A stretch of DNA of 64,000 nt from Streptomyces sp. Je 1-369 (GTDB lineage: Bacteria > Actinomycetota > Actinomycetes > Streptomycetales > Streptomycetaceae): assembly GCF_026810505.1 (NCBI RefSeq), contig NZ_CP101750.1:2509448-2573447 (forward strand), written 5' to 3'. Positions 1-8,590 of this stretch are shown in pieces (the stretch's first letter is position 1; each line of letters starts with the position of its first letter). A model generated the notes under the pieces. That model made no database searches. It saw only the letters and a list, made by a program, of their open reading frames with translations, and was not told where the DNA came from. The translations under genes and the position numbers were made by a program.

Positions 1-2011
1 CCTGGTTGCCGAAGCCGTCACCGGCGGAGACGGTGGTCCTGCCGATCCCGGAGAGCTTGCCGAGCTCCTTCTCGACGAGGTCCTGCGTCGTGTCGTAGGA
101 GGACTTGTCCTTGAGCGTGAGGGTGTACGACGCCTGGTTCGTGTCCGTGCCGCCGCCGAAGGCCGCCATGAAGCCGGAGGAGCCGACCGTGACCTGGTAG
201 TCCTTGATCTCGTCGATGCCGGAGAGCATCTTCTCGACCTTCTTCGCCGCTGCGTCCGACGCCGACAGGCTCGTGCCGGGCTTCAGCTCCTGCTTGATGG
301 TCAGGACTTCCTGCTCGCCCTGGTCGAAGAAGTTCGTCTTCAGGAGCGGCGCCATGCCGAACGTGCCGACCAGGATGACGAGCGCGATGCCGAGGCTGGT
401 GAGGCGGCGGCGCGTCGCGAAGCGCAGGACGGGGACGTACATCCGCTGGAGCCTGCTGCGGCTCTCCTTCTCCTCGGCCTTGCGGCGGGCCTCCTCCGGG
501 TCGACGCCCTGGATCGCCTTCGGGGCGCGCAGGAACCAGTACGAGAGGACCGGCACGACGGTGAGCGAGACGAGCAGGGAGGCGAGGAGCGCCGCCGTGA
601 CCGTCAGCGAGAACGAGCCGAAGAGCTCGCCCACCATGCCGCCGACGAGGCCGATGGGGAGGAACACCGCGACCGTGGTGAGGGTGGAGGACGTGACCGC
701 GCCCGCCACCTCACGGACCGCCTTCAGGATCGCCTGCTCGCGCTCCTCGCCGTAGCCGAGGTGGCGCTTGATGTTCTCCAGGACCACGATCGAGTCGTCG
801 ACGACGCGGCCGATCGCGATGGTCAGCGCGCCGAGCGTGAGCATGTTGAGGGAGAGGTCGCGAGTCCACAGGACGATCAGGGCGAGGACGACCGAGAGCG
901 GGATGGAGACCGCGGTGACCAGCGTCGAGCGGACCGACGCCAGGAAGACCAGGATGATGACGACCGCGAAGACCAGGCCGAGCGCGCCCTCCGTGGTGAG
1001 GCCCTCGATGGACTTGGCGACGGCCGGGCCCTGGTCGCTCGCGACCGTCAGGGTCGCGCCGGAGCCGAGGTCCTCGCGCAGGCCGGGCAGCTTGTCCTGG
1101 ACCGCGTCGGAGATGGCGACGGCGCTGCCGTCGTGGTCCATGGTGACGGCGACCGCGAGGCTCGGCTCGCCATCGGTGCGCGTGATGGACGTCGCGGTGG
1201 ACGGCCGCTGCTCGACCGTGGCGACGTCGCCGAGGCGCACCGGCTTGCCGGGCCGCTCACCGGGCGTGGCCTCGGGCGTGACGCGCAGGTCCTCGATCTG
1301 CCGCAGCGAGGTGTAGCCGCCGCCGACCTGCACGGTGCGGTTCTTGCCGCCCTCGTCGAAGGAGCCCGCGGGCAGGGTGGCGCCGCCCGCCTGGAGCGCC
1401 TTGCCGAGTGCGGCCGGGGTCAGCCCCGCCTTCGCCAGCCTGCGGTCGTCGGGGGTGACGTCGACCTGGAGGTCGCGCACGCCGTCGACGGTGACCTGGC
1501 CGACGCCGTCGATGTCCTTGAGGGACGGCACGACGGTGCGGTCCAACTGGTCGGCGAGGGCCTGCTGGTCCTTGTCGGAGGTGACGGAGAGGACGACGGT
1601 GGGGATGTCGTCGGTGGAGCCCGCGACGACCTGCGGGTCGACGTCGTCGGGGAGTTCGGCGCGGGCGCGGTTCACGGCCTGCTGGACGTCGGCGACGAGC
1701 TGCTTGGAGCCGCTGCCGTAGTCGAACGAGGCCATGATCACGGCGTTGCCCTCGCTCGCCGTGGAGGTGACGCCGGTGATGCCGTCGACCGCGTCGATGG
1801 TGTTCTCGAGCGGCTCGACGACCTGCTTCTCGACCACATCGGGAGACGCACCCTGGTACGGGGCGAGCACGGACACCATGGGCAGTTCGATGGAGGGCAG
1901 CAGCTGCTGCTTGAGCTGCGGTATCGCGATGGCGCCGAAGACGATCGCGATGATCGACATCAGCCCTATGAGTGCCCGTTGGGCAAGGCTGAACCTGGAA
2001 AGCCAGGACAT
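1..2011 (-). CDS. RND-family efflux transporter permease (AcrB/MMPL-like), 3' end outside window
   Basis: Inner-membrane proton-driven RND pump exporting drugs or lipids. About 670 residues are visible; the C-terminal third lies left of the window. The start ATG (2009-2011 on the minus strand) is followed by SWLSRFSLAQRALIGLM, the cytoplasmic N-terminus and TM1. A porter domain with LLPSIELPMVSV follows. The TM4 signature GRVVDDSIVVLENI places two aspartates at residues 405-406, equivalent to the AcrB proton-relay pair D407/D408. Further TM helices and the second periplasmic loop follow. It lies 184 bp downstream of a co-directional two-component system, which probably controls it. No membrane-fusion partner is visible; actinomycete RND pumps usually work without one. 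Confidence 0.9.
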   Translation of the reverse strand, partial: MSWLSRFSLAQRALIGLMSIIAIVFGAIAIPQLKQQLLPSIELPMVSVLAPYQGASPDVVEKQVVEPLENTIDAVDGITGVTSTASEGNAVIMASFDYGSGSKQLVADVQQAVNRARAELPDDVDPQVVAGSTDDIPTVVLSVTSDKDQQALADQLDRTVVPSLKDIDGVGQVTVDGVRDLQVDVTPDDRRLAKAGLTPAALGKALQAGGATLPAGSFDEGGKNRTVQVGGGYTSLRQIEDLRVTPEATPGERPGKPVRLGDVATVEQRPSTATSITRTDGEPSLAVAVTMDHDGSAVAISDAVQDKLPGLREDLGSGATLTVASDQGPAVAKSIEGLTTEGALGLVFAVVIILVFLASVRSTLVTAVSIPLSVVLALIVLWTRDLSLNMLTLGALTIAIGRVVDDSIVVLENIKRHLGYGEEREQAILKAVREVAGAVTSSTLTTVAVFLPIGLVGGMVGELFGSFSLTVTAALLASLLVSLTVVPVLSYWFLRAPKAIQGVDPEEARRKAEEKESRSRLQRMYVPVLRFATRRRLTSLGIALVILVGTFGMAPLLKTNFFDQGEQEVLTIKQELKPGTSLSASDAAAKKVEKMLSGIDEIKDYQVTVGSSGFMAAFGGGTDTNQASYTLTLKDKSSYDTTQDLVEKELGKLSGIGRTTVSAGDGFGNQ

Positions 2012-2153
2012 GGTGGTCTCTCTCTGTGGCATGCGCGGCGGGGGGAGGCGGGCGGGGCCGGGCCCGGAAAGTGGGTGCCTGCGGCAAGCTTCGCCCGTCC
2101 CTCACACTCTCAGCCACGGCCGGTACGCGACGCCCCGCTCAGAGGACCATTTC

Positions 2154-2181
2154 GTATGCCACGCATACTGCGCCCGCAGTA
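2154..2181. promoter_or_regulatory. Two adjoining palindromes upstream of the RND pump gene
   Basis: The 184-bp gap between the response regulator and the pump gene holds GTATGC-CAC-GCATAC (2154-2168) directly joined to TACTGCG-CC-CGCAGTA (2166-2181); both have perfect arms. Their position about 150 bp upstream of the pump start suggests an operator, most simply for the adjacent LuxR-type regulator. The binding role is inferred. Confidence 0.45.
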
Positions 2182-2195
2182 CGCCGCCCCACGCG

Positions 2196-2876
2196 TCACT
2201 CCACCCGTGGACGCACCAGGCCCGATTCGTACGCAATGACGACGAGTTGGGCCCGGTCGCGTGCGCCGAGCTTCGCCATCGCGCGGTTCACGTGGGTCTT
2301 CACGGTGAGCGGGCTGACTTCGAGGCGCTCGGCGATCTCGTCGTTCGAGTGGCCGCCCGCGACCTGTACGAGGACCTCGCGCTCGCGTCCGGTGAGCGCG
2401 TCGAGCCGCTCGCCGCGCGCGCGGCCGTCACCGTCCTGACCGTCGCCCTGCGCGAGGAACTTGGCGATCAGCCCTTTGGTGGCCACCGGCGAAAGCAGCG
2501 CCTCGCCCGCCGCCGCGACGCGGATGGCGCCGAGCAGTTCGTCGGGCTCCGCCCCCTTGCCGAGGAACCCCGAGGCACCCGCGCGCAGCGACTGCACCAC
2601 GTACTCGTCGACCTCGAAGGTCGTCAGCATCACCACGCGGACGTGGGCGAGTGAGGGGTCCGCGCTGATCATGCGGGTGGCGGCGAGTCCGTCGGTGCCG
2701 GGCATCCGGATGTCCATCAGGACCACGTCGGCCCGCTCCGACTTGGCGAGTTCGACCGCCTCCGCCCCGTCGGACGCCTCGCCGACCACCTCCATGTCGG
2801 ACTCCGAGTCGACGAGCACCTTGAACGCGCTGCGCAGCAGCGCCTGGTCGTCGGCGAGCAGTACGCGGATCGTCAC
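2196..2876 (-). CDS. LuxR/NarL-family response regulator
   Basis: A 226-aa two-component response regulator. The N-terminal receiver has the acidic pair D9-D10, the phospho-acceptor D55 in VLMDIRMPG, and a conserved Lys in GFLGKG near 105. The C-terminal helix-turn-helix begins LTGREREVLVQVAGGHSNDEIA and continues SPLTVKTHVNRAMAKLGARDR, classic NarL/LuxR type. The GTG start overlaps the kinase stop as GTGA, so the pair is translationally coupled. It probably responds to envelope stress or a drug and activates the downstream RND pump; the target is inferred from position only. Confidence 0.93.
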   Translation of the reverse strand: MTIRVLLADDQALLRSAFKVLVDSESDMEVVGEASDGAEAVELAKSERADVVLMDIRMPGTDGLAATRMISADPSLAHVRVVMLTTFEVDEYVVQSLRAGASGFLGKGAEPDELLGAIRVAAAGEALLSPVATKGLIAKFLAQGDGQDGDGRARGERLDALTGREREVLVQVAGGHSNDEIAERLEVSPLTVKTHVNRAMAKLGARDRAQLVVIAYESGLVRPRVE

Positions 2877-4096
2877 GCGGTCCCTCCCTTTGCCGTGGTG
2901 ACGGGCAGGATCGCATGGACGCGGAAGCCGCCTCCGTAGCGGGGCCCCGCGGAGCAGCTGCCGCCGAGCGCGGTGACGCGTTCGCGCATGCCGAGCAGGC
3001 CGTGGCCGCCGCCGTCGGTGTTGGGTCCGTCGCCCTTGGCGTGGCCGGGACCGTCGTCGATGACGGTGACCTCGACGTTCGGGCCGACGCGGACGACGCT
3101 CACCTCGGCCTTGGCGTCCTGCCCCGCGTGCTTCTGCACATTGGTCAGGGCCTCCTGGATGATCCGGAACGCGGCGAGGTCGACGGCGGCCGCGAGGTCG
3201 AGGCCGACTTGGCCGAGGGCGACCTCCACGGGCAGGCCCGCGTTGCGGAACGTCTCGACGAGTTCGTCGAGGCGGTGCAGGCCGGGGGCCGGCTCGGTGG
3301 GCGCCTCCGGGTCGCCGGTCTGCCGCAACAGGCCGACGGTGGCGCGGAGTTCGTTGAGGGCGGAGCGGCTGGCGTCCCGTACGTGCGAGAGGGCTTCCTT
3401 GGCCTGGTCGGGCCGCCGGTCCATGACGTGCGCCGCGACGCCTGCCTGCACGTTGACCAGGGCGATGTGGTGGGCGACCACGTCGTGCAGGTCGCGGGCG
3501 ATCCGCAGCCGTTCCTCGGCCACGCGGCGCCGGGCCTCTTCCTCCCTCGTACGTTCCGCACGCTCCGCGCGCTCCCTTATGGCGTCGACGAAGGCGCGGC
3601 GGCTGCGCACGGCGTCGCCCGCGGTGGCGGCCATGCCGGTCCAGGCGAAGATGCCGAGGTTTTCCTGCGCGTACCAGGGCAGGGGGTCGCCCGAGAGCAT
3701 CGCGATGCCGGTGAGACCCACCATCGTGACCAGGCCGATCCGCCAGGTCGTGGAACGGTCCGTGCGGGCGGCGACGGTGAACAGCGCGATGACCGCGCAC
3801 ATCACGACGGGCGCGCGGGGCTGGCCGGTGAGCAGCTCGACGATGGCGGCCGCGCAGGTCGCGGCGAGTACGCACCAGGGGGCGCGGCGGCGGAAGACCA
3901 GGGCGAGCGCGCCGAGCGTCATCAGAATGAGGCTGGGGGCGTCGGGGGTGCGGGTGCCCCAGGTGGGGCCGTGCTCTCCGTTCGGCTCGGCGAAGGAGCC
4001 GACGACCATGCAGACGAGGACGGCGGTGGCTAGCGCGGCGTCCACGGCGAGGGGGTGCGTTCGGGCCCAGCCGCGGCCTCGTACGAGAGTGGTCAC
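2873..4096 (-). CDS. Sensor histidine kinase (HisKA_3 / NarL partner type)
   Basis: A 407-aa membrane kinase with about four to five TM segments in the first 170 residues and a short cytoplasmic coiled linker (RERAERAERTREEEARRR). The HisKA_3 dimerisation box ERLRIARDLHDVVAHHIA carries the phospho-His. An HATPase_c domain follows with N-box IIQEALTNVQKHA, DDGPGHAKG and GLLGMRERV. The GTG at 4094-4096 is chosen because it starts just before the first hydrophobic segment; the open frame extends to 4210 with arginine/proline-rich, unlikely sequence. It overlaps the response regulator by 4 bp. Confidence 0.9.
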   Translation of the reverse strand: MTTLVRGRGWARTHPLAVDAALATAVLVCMVVGSFAEPNGEHGPTWGTRTPDAPSLILMTLGALALVFRRRAPWCVLAATCAAAIVELLTGQPRAPVVMCAVIALFTVAARTDRSTTWRIGLVTMVGLTGIAMLSGDPLPWYAQENLGIFAWTGMAATAGDAVRSRRAFVDAIRERAERAERTREEEARRRVAEERLRIARDLHDVVAHHIALVNVQAGVAAHVMDRRPDQAKEALSHVRDASRSALNELRATVGLLRQTGDPEAPTEPAPGLHRLDELVETFRNAGLPVEVALGQVGLDLAAAVDLAAFRIIQEALTNVQKHAGQDAKAEVSVVRVGPNVEVTVIDDGPGHAKGDGPNTDGGGHGLLGMRERVTALGGSCSAGPRYGGGFRVHAILPVTTAKGGTA

Positions 4097-4214
4097 GCGC
4101 TTAACGTTACGGGGGCCGGCCGGGGGCCTCGGGCGGATCGGGGTTGTTGCGTTGTGCGTTGGCCTCGGGCCGGTGGGGGCTCGGCGCGCCCGCGCGGCGG
4201 AGCCGCACATGTCA

Positions 4215-4237
4215 CAGCCCCGCGCCCTCAGGGGCTG
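4215..4237. terminator. Weak hairpin between kinase and pspAA
   Basis: CAGCCCC and GGGGCTG form a 7-bp stem around a 9-nt loop downstream of pspAA on the minus strand. Similar 'GGGGCTG' hairpins are common intergenic sequences in Streptomyces, so the terminator role is tentative. Confidence 0.35.
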
Positions 4238-4252
4238 CGCCCCCGCGTCACG

Positions 4253-4531
4253 TCAGCCTGGGATCAAGCCGTCGTCCGAGAGCATGTCCTTGACCTCGGG
4301 GAGGGTTGCGTCCGCAGACGGGAGGATCAGTTCCGAGGGTTCCAGGGCGTCGTCCGGAAGGGGCGTGCCGAGTTCTCGGACCTTGTCCAGGAGGGCGTGG
4401 AGCGTACGGCGGAAGCCGGGCTCGTCGCCGCTCTCCATCTCTTCGAGCAGCTCGTCGTCCAGCTTGTTGAGTTCGGCGAAGTGGCTGTCCGCCAGCTTCA
4501 CCTGCCCCTCCCCCATGATCCGTACGATCAT
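4253..4531 (-). CDS. pspAA: PspA-associated protein PspAA
   Basis: A 92-aa cytoplasmic protein matching the actinobacterial PspAA family (MIVRIMGEGQ start; acidic LDDELLEEMESGDEPGF; C-terminal ML.DDGLIPG). It has no membrane segment or signal peptide. In actinobacteria PspAA accompanies PspA in the membrane-stress response; its biochemical role is poorly defined. It starts 27 bp after pspA behind a strong GAGGAGG ribosome site, so the two form an operon. Confidence 0.88.
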   Translation of the reverse strand: MIVRIMGEGQVKLADSHFAELNKLDDELLEEMESGDEPGFRRTLHALLDKVRELGTPLPDDALEPSELILPSADATLPEVKDMLSDDGLIPG

Positions 4532-4558
4532 GTCGTCCTCCTCAGGACGTGCGTAGGG

Positions 4559-5359
4559 CTACTGCTTGTCCAAGCGCGGGGTGTCCTGGGGCTGCTGCGA
4601 GTGCGGCTGGGACTGGCCCTTGCCACCCTCGATCGCCTGCTGCCCACCGCTGGAGCCTCCGGCGAGTTCCGCCTTCATGCGCTGCAGCTCCAGCTCTACA
4701 TCTGTACCACCGGAGAGCCGGTCCAGCTCGGACTGGATGTCGTCCTTGGCCAGTCCGGAGGAGTCGTCGAGCGCCCCGGAGGCGAGCAGTTCGTCGATCG
4801 CACCGGCCCGCGCCTGGAGCTGCGCGGTCTTGTCCTCGGCGCGCTGGATCGCCATGCCGACGTCGCCCATCTCCTCGGAGATGCCGGAGAAGGCCTCGCC
4901 GATGCGGGTCTGCGCCTGGGCCGCGGTGTACGTGGCCTTGATCGTCTCCTTCTTGGTGCGGAAGGCGTCGACCTTGGCCTGAAGCCGCTGCGCCGCGAGG
5001 GTGAGCTTCTCCTCCTCGCCCTGGAGGGTCTGGTGCTGCGTCTCCAGGTCCGTCACCTGCTGCTGGAGCGCCGCACGGCGGGACAGGGCCTCGCGGGCCA
5101 GGTCCTCACGGCCGAGCGCCAGCGCCTTGCGGCCCTGGTCCTCCAGGGTCGAGGACTGCTTCTGGAGCTGGGTCAGCTGCAGTTCGAGACGCTTGCGGGA
5201 GGTCGCCACGTCGGCGACGCCGCGGCGCACCTTCTGCAACAGCTCCAGCTGCTTCTGGTACGAGTAATCGAGGGTCTCGCGCGGGTCCTCGGCCCTGTCG
5301 AGGGCCTTGTTCGCCTTCGCGCGGAAGATCATCCCCATACGCTTCATGACACCGCTCAT
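4559..5359 (-). CDS. pspA: PspA/IM30-family phage shock protein A
   Basis: A 266-aa peripheral membrane protein, almost entirely long coiled-coil helices (about residues 25-220), as in the PspA/Vipp1 ESCRT-III-like family that polymerises on damaged membrane. The amphipathic N-terminus MKRMGMIFRAKANKALD and the DPRETLDYSY motif are diagnostic. The C-terminal 45 residues are a Gln/Gly/Ser-rich, poorly ordered tail. First gene of a pspA-pspAA operon, divergent from the DUF3043 gene. A role in envelope stress fits the adjacent two-component system and pump. Confidence 0.95.
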   Translation of the reverse strand: MSGVMKRMGMIFRAKANKALDRAEDPRETLDYSYQKQLELLQKVRRGVADVATSRKRLELQLTQLQKQSSTLEDQGRKALALGREDLAREALSRRAALQQQVTDLETQHQTLQGEEEKLTLAAQRLQAKVDAFRTKKETIKATYTAAQAQTRIGEAFSGISEEMGDVGMAIQRAEDKTAQLQARAGAIDELLASGALDDSSGLAKDDIQSELDRLSGGTDVELELQRMKAELAGGSSGGQQAIEGGKGQSQPHSQQPQDTPRLDKQ

Positions 5360-5679
5360 GGGCTTCGCGCGCCCCCTTCTGACGGACTTCCAGCTCCAGG
5401 TACCTGCTCAGAACCACAGTACGGGCCCTGCATCCATTACCGCACTGTTCGCGTGCCGATGCGCTCATCCCCAAGGACGACTGCGTCCGGCACCGCTCCG
5501 GCGTAAGGAGTAGGTGCACCCCTGTGAGCCGACCCCGGGAAGAGCGAGAGGCAGGCGCCGGACCGGGCGCTTACCGCCTGCTACGTCCCATTGGGCACGT
5601 AATCAAGACGCCCGGCGTTGCCGGATCGTTCCCCTCCGGGCGGACGTCCATGTCCCCGCACCCCGTACCCTTGGATTTT
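5360..5679. other. 320-bp divergent intergenic region, pspA / DUF3043 gene
   Basis: No gene supported. An open frame upstream of the DUF3043 gene (GTG at 5524) uses many A/T-ending codons (cga, gaa, gca, cta, att, gta, ttt), unlike real genes here, and is judged untranslated. The region must hold the pspA promoter on the minus strand and a leaderless-type promoter at its right end. Confidence 0.6.
5666..5671 (+). promoter_or_regulatory. -10 hexamer TACCCT of leaderless DUF3043 gene
   Basis: TACCCT (TANNNT) ends 8 nt before the GTG at 5680, so transcription should start at or next to the start codon. No Shine-Dalgarno sequence precedes the GTG. Confidence 0.55.
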
Positions 5680-6276
5680 GTGTTCCGTAGCCGATCCAAG
5701 GAAGAGAAGGCCCCGGCTGTCCAGGCGCCGGTGACCGACTCCAACCAGCCCCGTGACCCGCAGGCCCCCAAGGGCCGCCCGACCCCCAAGCGCGCCATGG
5801 CCCAGTCCCAGCGCCGCAGCGTGACCAACACGCCGACGACGCGCAAGGAGGCCGCCAAGCGGCAGCGCGACGAGCGCCGCACGCAGATGGCGAAGCAGCG
5901 CGAGGCGATGGCGAGCGGCGACGAGCGGTTCCTGCCCGCTCGTGACAAGGGTCCCGTGCGCAAGTTCGCGCGCGACTTCGTGGACTCGCGTTTCTGCGTC
6001 GCCGAGTTCTTCCTGCCCCTCGCGGTGATCATTCTCGTCCTGAGCATCGTCCAGGTGCCTCAGCTGCAGAATGTCGCGCTGCTTGCCTGGCTCTTCGTGA
6101 TCGTCCTGATCATCGTCGACTCGGTCGTCATCGTGTTCCGCCTCAAGAAGCGCCTGAACGAGCGCTTCCCGGACGAGAACAAGAAGGGCGCCGTCGCCTA
6201 CGGCCTGATGCGTACGCTCCAGATGCGCCGGCTGCGTCTGCCGAAGCCTCAGGTCAAGCGCGGAGAGCGGCCCTGA
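5680..6276 (+). CDS. DUF3043 domain membrane protein
   Basis: A 198-aa protein of the actinobacterial DUF3043 family. A highly basic cytoplasmic N-terminus (about residues 1-95, rich in KR and Q) contains the conserved ERFLPARDKGPVRKFARDFVD segment. Two TM helices follow (about 110-130 and 135-155: FFLPLAVIILVLSIVQV and ALLAWLFVIVLIIVDSVVI), then a basic C-terminal tail. Function unknown. GTG 5680 is preferred because of the -10 hexamer just upstream and because coding-type GC3 begins there. Its stop overlaps the presumed CTG start of the next gene. Confidence 0.88.
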   Translation: MFRSRSKEEKAPAVQAPVTDSNQPRDPQAPKGRPTPKRAMAQSQRRSVTNTPTTRKEAAKRQRDERRTQMAKQREAMASGDERFLPARDKGPVRKFARDFVDSRFCVAEFFLPLAVIILVLSIVQVPQLQNVALLAWLFVIVLIIVDSVVIVFRLKKRLNERFPDENKKGAVAYGLMRTLQMRRLRLPKPQVKRGERP

Positions 6277-7058
6277 GCGGATTCACCGGCGGGGCCGGCG
6301 CCTGGCTGGAGAAGCTGGGCGGCCTGCGCAACGCCGTTCGCCAGGAGCTGGTGGCGCGCCAGCTCGACGAGCAGATAATCGGGCGCTTCCCCGTGGGGCA
6401 GCGGCTCCGCGTGCTCGACGTCGGCATGGGCCAGGGCACGCAGGCGCTGCGGCTCGCCCGTGCCGGTCACAAGGTGACGGGCGTCGAGCAGGACTCCGCC
6501 ATGATCGCGGCGGCCCGCGCGGCGCTCGCCGACGAGCCCGAGGGCATCCAGGGGCGGGTGCGGATCGTCGAGGGCGACGGGCACCAGACCGGGGTGCACT
6601 TCCTGCCCGGCAGCTTCGACGTCGTGCTCTGCCACGGCGTACTGATGTACGTGGAGGAGCCCGACGCGCTCCTCGCCGGGCTCGCCCGGATGCTGGCGCC
6701 CGGCGGGCTGCTCTCGCTGCTGGTGCGCAACGCGGAGGCGCTGGCCATGCGGCCGGGGCTCGCCGGGGACTGGTCGGGGGCGCTCGCCGCGTTCGACTCC
6801 GCGACGTACCGCAACCGGCTCGGGATCGACGCCCGCGCGGACCGGCTCGACGTGCTGACCTCCGCGTTGGCGGGGATCGCGGCGCCGCTCCAGGCCTGGT
6901 ACGGCGTGCGGGTCTTCACGGACACCGTGGCCGACGGTGCGGCGCTGCCCCCGGAGTGGGAGCTGGAGACGCTGCTGGCCGCGGAGGAGCGGGCGGGGCG
7001 CACCGATCCGTACCGGCGGGTTGCCGCGCTGCTGCATCTTTGCGGAGTGCGGGACTAG
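6273..7058 (+). CDS. Class I SAM-dependent methyltransferase (apparent CTG start)
   Basis: A methyltransferase of about 261 aa. SAM-binding motif I is VLDVGMGQGTQALRLA; GVEQDSAMIAAAR (acidic motif II), EGDGHQT, FDVVLCHGVLMYV and LLSLLVRN follow. The first GTG in frame is at 6351, but 26 upstream codons keep strong G/C third positions and encode a plausible N-terminus (SGFTGGAGAWLEKLGG). A GGAGAG ribosome site (6262-6267) sits 5 nt before CTG 6273, which overlaps the preceding stop as CTGA. CTG is therefore annotated as the start. Substrate unknown. Confidence 0.8.
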   Translation: MSGFTGGAGAWLEKLGGLRNAVRQELVARQLDEQIIGRFPVGQRLRVLDVGMGQGTQALRLARAGHKVTGVEQDSAMIAAARAALADEPEGIQGRVRIVEGDGHQTGVHFLPGSFDVVLCHGVLMYVEEPDALLAGLARMLAPGGLLSLLVRNAEALAMRPGLAGDWSGALAAFDSATYRNRLGIDARADRLDVLTSALAGIAAPLQAWYGVRVFTDTVADGAALPPEWELETLLAAEERAGRTDPYRRVAALLHLCGVRD

Positions 7059-7159
7059 CGGGGCGAGGGGGCCGCGGCAGGCCGAGGGGGCTGAGGGACG
7101 ACGCCTGTTCGGCCCCCTAATTCAGGGCGGCCCCGGACGACAAATCCGACACTCGGGGC

Positions 7160-8236
7160 ATGACTGCCTCCCGTAAGCCTGATGTCTCCCGTAACCCCGC
7201 CGCCTCCGTGGCGTGCGTCGCCGCCCTCGCCGCTCTCGTCCTCGTGGGCGGATGTTCCTCCTCCGGTTCCAGCGACTCCGGCAGGTCCACCACACAGGCC
7301 GCACCGGCCGCCGCGAGCGATCTGCAGGACGACTACCAGAAGGTGATCAAGGACGTCCTGCCGTCCGTCGTCCAGATCGACGCCTCCGAGGGCCTGGGGT
7401 CCGGGGTCGTGTACGACGACAAGGGGCACATCGTCACCAACGCCCATGTCGTGGGCAAGGAGAAGCGCTTCAAGGTGACGACGGCGACCGGCGAGCAGGC
7501 GCTCACCGCCGACCTGGTCGCCTCCTACCCGGAGCAGGACCTGGCCGTCATCAAGCTGAGCGACGTACCGGACGGGCTGAAGGCCGCCGAGTTCGGCGAC
7601 TCCACCAAGGCCGAGGTCGGGCAGATCGTGCTGGCCATGGGCTCCCCGCTCGGCCTGTCCTCCAGCGTCACCCAGGGCATCGTCTCGGCGACCGGGCGCA
7701 CCGTCAGCGAGGGCCGTTCGGGCGGCGGGACCGGGGCGACGATCGCCAACATGGTGCAGACCTCCGCGGCGATCAACCCGGGCAACAGCGGCGGCGCGCT
7801 CGTCGACCTCGACGGGAAGGTCATCGGCATCCCCACGCTCGCCGCGAGCGACCCTCAGATGGGTGACAGTGCGGCGCCCGGCATCGGCTTCGCGATCCCG
7901 TCGTCGATGGTGAAGACCGTCGCCGACCAGATCGTCAGGAGCGGCAAGGTCACCGACTCGGGCCGGGCGGCGCTCGGCATCACGGGCCGCACGGTCCTCG
8001 GCGACGACTACCGGCCCGCGGGCGTGGCCGTCGTCGAGGCGCCCGAGGGCGGCCCCGCGGCGAAGGCGGGCCTGGCTGCCGGGGACATCATCACCCGGCT
8101 CGGCGACGACGGGATCAGCACCATCAACTCGCTCTCCGAAGCGCTCGCTTCGGACAAGCCGGGCCAGAAGACGAAGGTCACATACGTGCGGGACGGGGAC
8201 GAGAAGACCGCCGACGTCACCCTCGGAGAGATCTAG
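7160..8236 (+). CDS. HtrA/DegP-type trypsin-like serine protease lipoprotein with PDZ domain
   Basis: A 358-aa extracytoplasmic quality-control protease. The N-terminus is a lipoprotein signal with lipobox LVGGC. After a Ser/Ala-rich linker, the S1C protease domain carries H96 (NAHVVG), D127 (QDLAVIKL) and S210 (NPGNSGGAL). A single C-terminal PDZ domain follows (about 270-355; GPAAKAGLAAGDIITRLGDD). Family role: degrading or refolding damaged secreted proteins. Envelope-stress context (pspA, two-component system) lies nearby. A convergent hairpin follows. Confidence 0.95.
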   Translation: MTASRKPDVSRNPAASVACVAALAALVLVGGCSSSGSSDSGRSTTQAAPAAASDLQDDYQKVIKDVLPSVVQIDASEGLGSGVVYDDKGHIVTNAHVVGKEKRFKVTTATGEQALTADLVASYPEQDLAVIKLSDVPDGLKAAEFGDSTKAEVGQIVLAMGSPLGLSSSVTQGIVSATGRTVSEGRSGGGTGATIANMVQTSAAINPGNSGGALVDLDGKVIGIPTLAASDPQMGDSAAPGIGFAIPSSMVKTVADQIVRSGKVTDSGRAALGITGRTVLGDDYRPAGVAVVEAPEGGPAAKAGLAAGDIITRLGDDGISTINSLSEALASDKPGQKTKVTYVRDGDEKTADVTLGEI

Positions 8237-8248
8237 CCGCAGCGGCCG

Positions 8249-8286
8249 CGCGTACGGCGGGGGGCAGCCGCCCCCCGTCGTACGCG
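8249..8286. terminator. Bidirectional hairpin terminator
   Basis: A 16-bp stem (8249-8264 with 8271-8286, one G-U pair) around loop CAGCCG lies between the convergent protease gene and the small minus-strand gene; it can serve both. Confidence 0.75.
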
Positions 8287-8295
8287 TGCCGCCCG

Positions 8296-8532
8296 TCAGG
8301 CGGAGGCGTCCTCGGACTCCTCGGCGCCCTCCATGTGCAGGCTCATCGGCCCGTAGATCTCCCGCGTGTCCTCGAAGAGGGTCACCTGGTCGGCGCCGCC
8401 CTCGGCCAGCGCCTTCCAGTACTCACCGACCCAGGACTCGGCGTCGCCCTGTGTGGTGAACTCCTCGGGCTGCACCGCGGGCTGGACCTCCGTCCCGTCC
8501 GCCTTCTCGAACCGCCACGTCCATGCCGCCAT
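8296..8532 (-). CDS. Conserved small hypothetical protein
   Basis: A 78-aa acidic cytoplasmic protein beginning MAAWTWRFEKADGTEV, with AESWVGEYWKALAEGGADQVTL-type helices and an acidic tail (EGAEESEDASA). A GGGAGGCTGAC ribosome site immediately precedes the ATG. It resembles small proteins conserved in Streptomyces whose function is not known to me. Convergent with the HtrA-type gene. Confidence 0.75.
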   Translation of the reverse strand: MAAWTWRFEKADGTEVQPAVQPEEFTTQGDAESWVGEYWKALAEGGADQVTLFEDTREIYGPMSLHMEGAEESEDASA

Positions 8533-8590
8533 GTCAGCCTCCCGAAGGTCCCGTAGCGGTGTGTGAACCGCTTGAATCCGTTTGCAGCCT

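Noticed and set aside
5524..5679. Upstream extension of the DUF3043 gene from GTG 5524
   Set aside because: Codons there end often in A/T and lack the family motif; a leaderless -10 hexamer sits just before GTG 5680.
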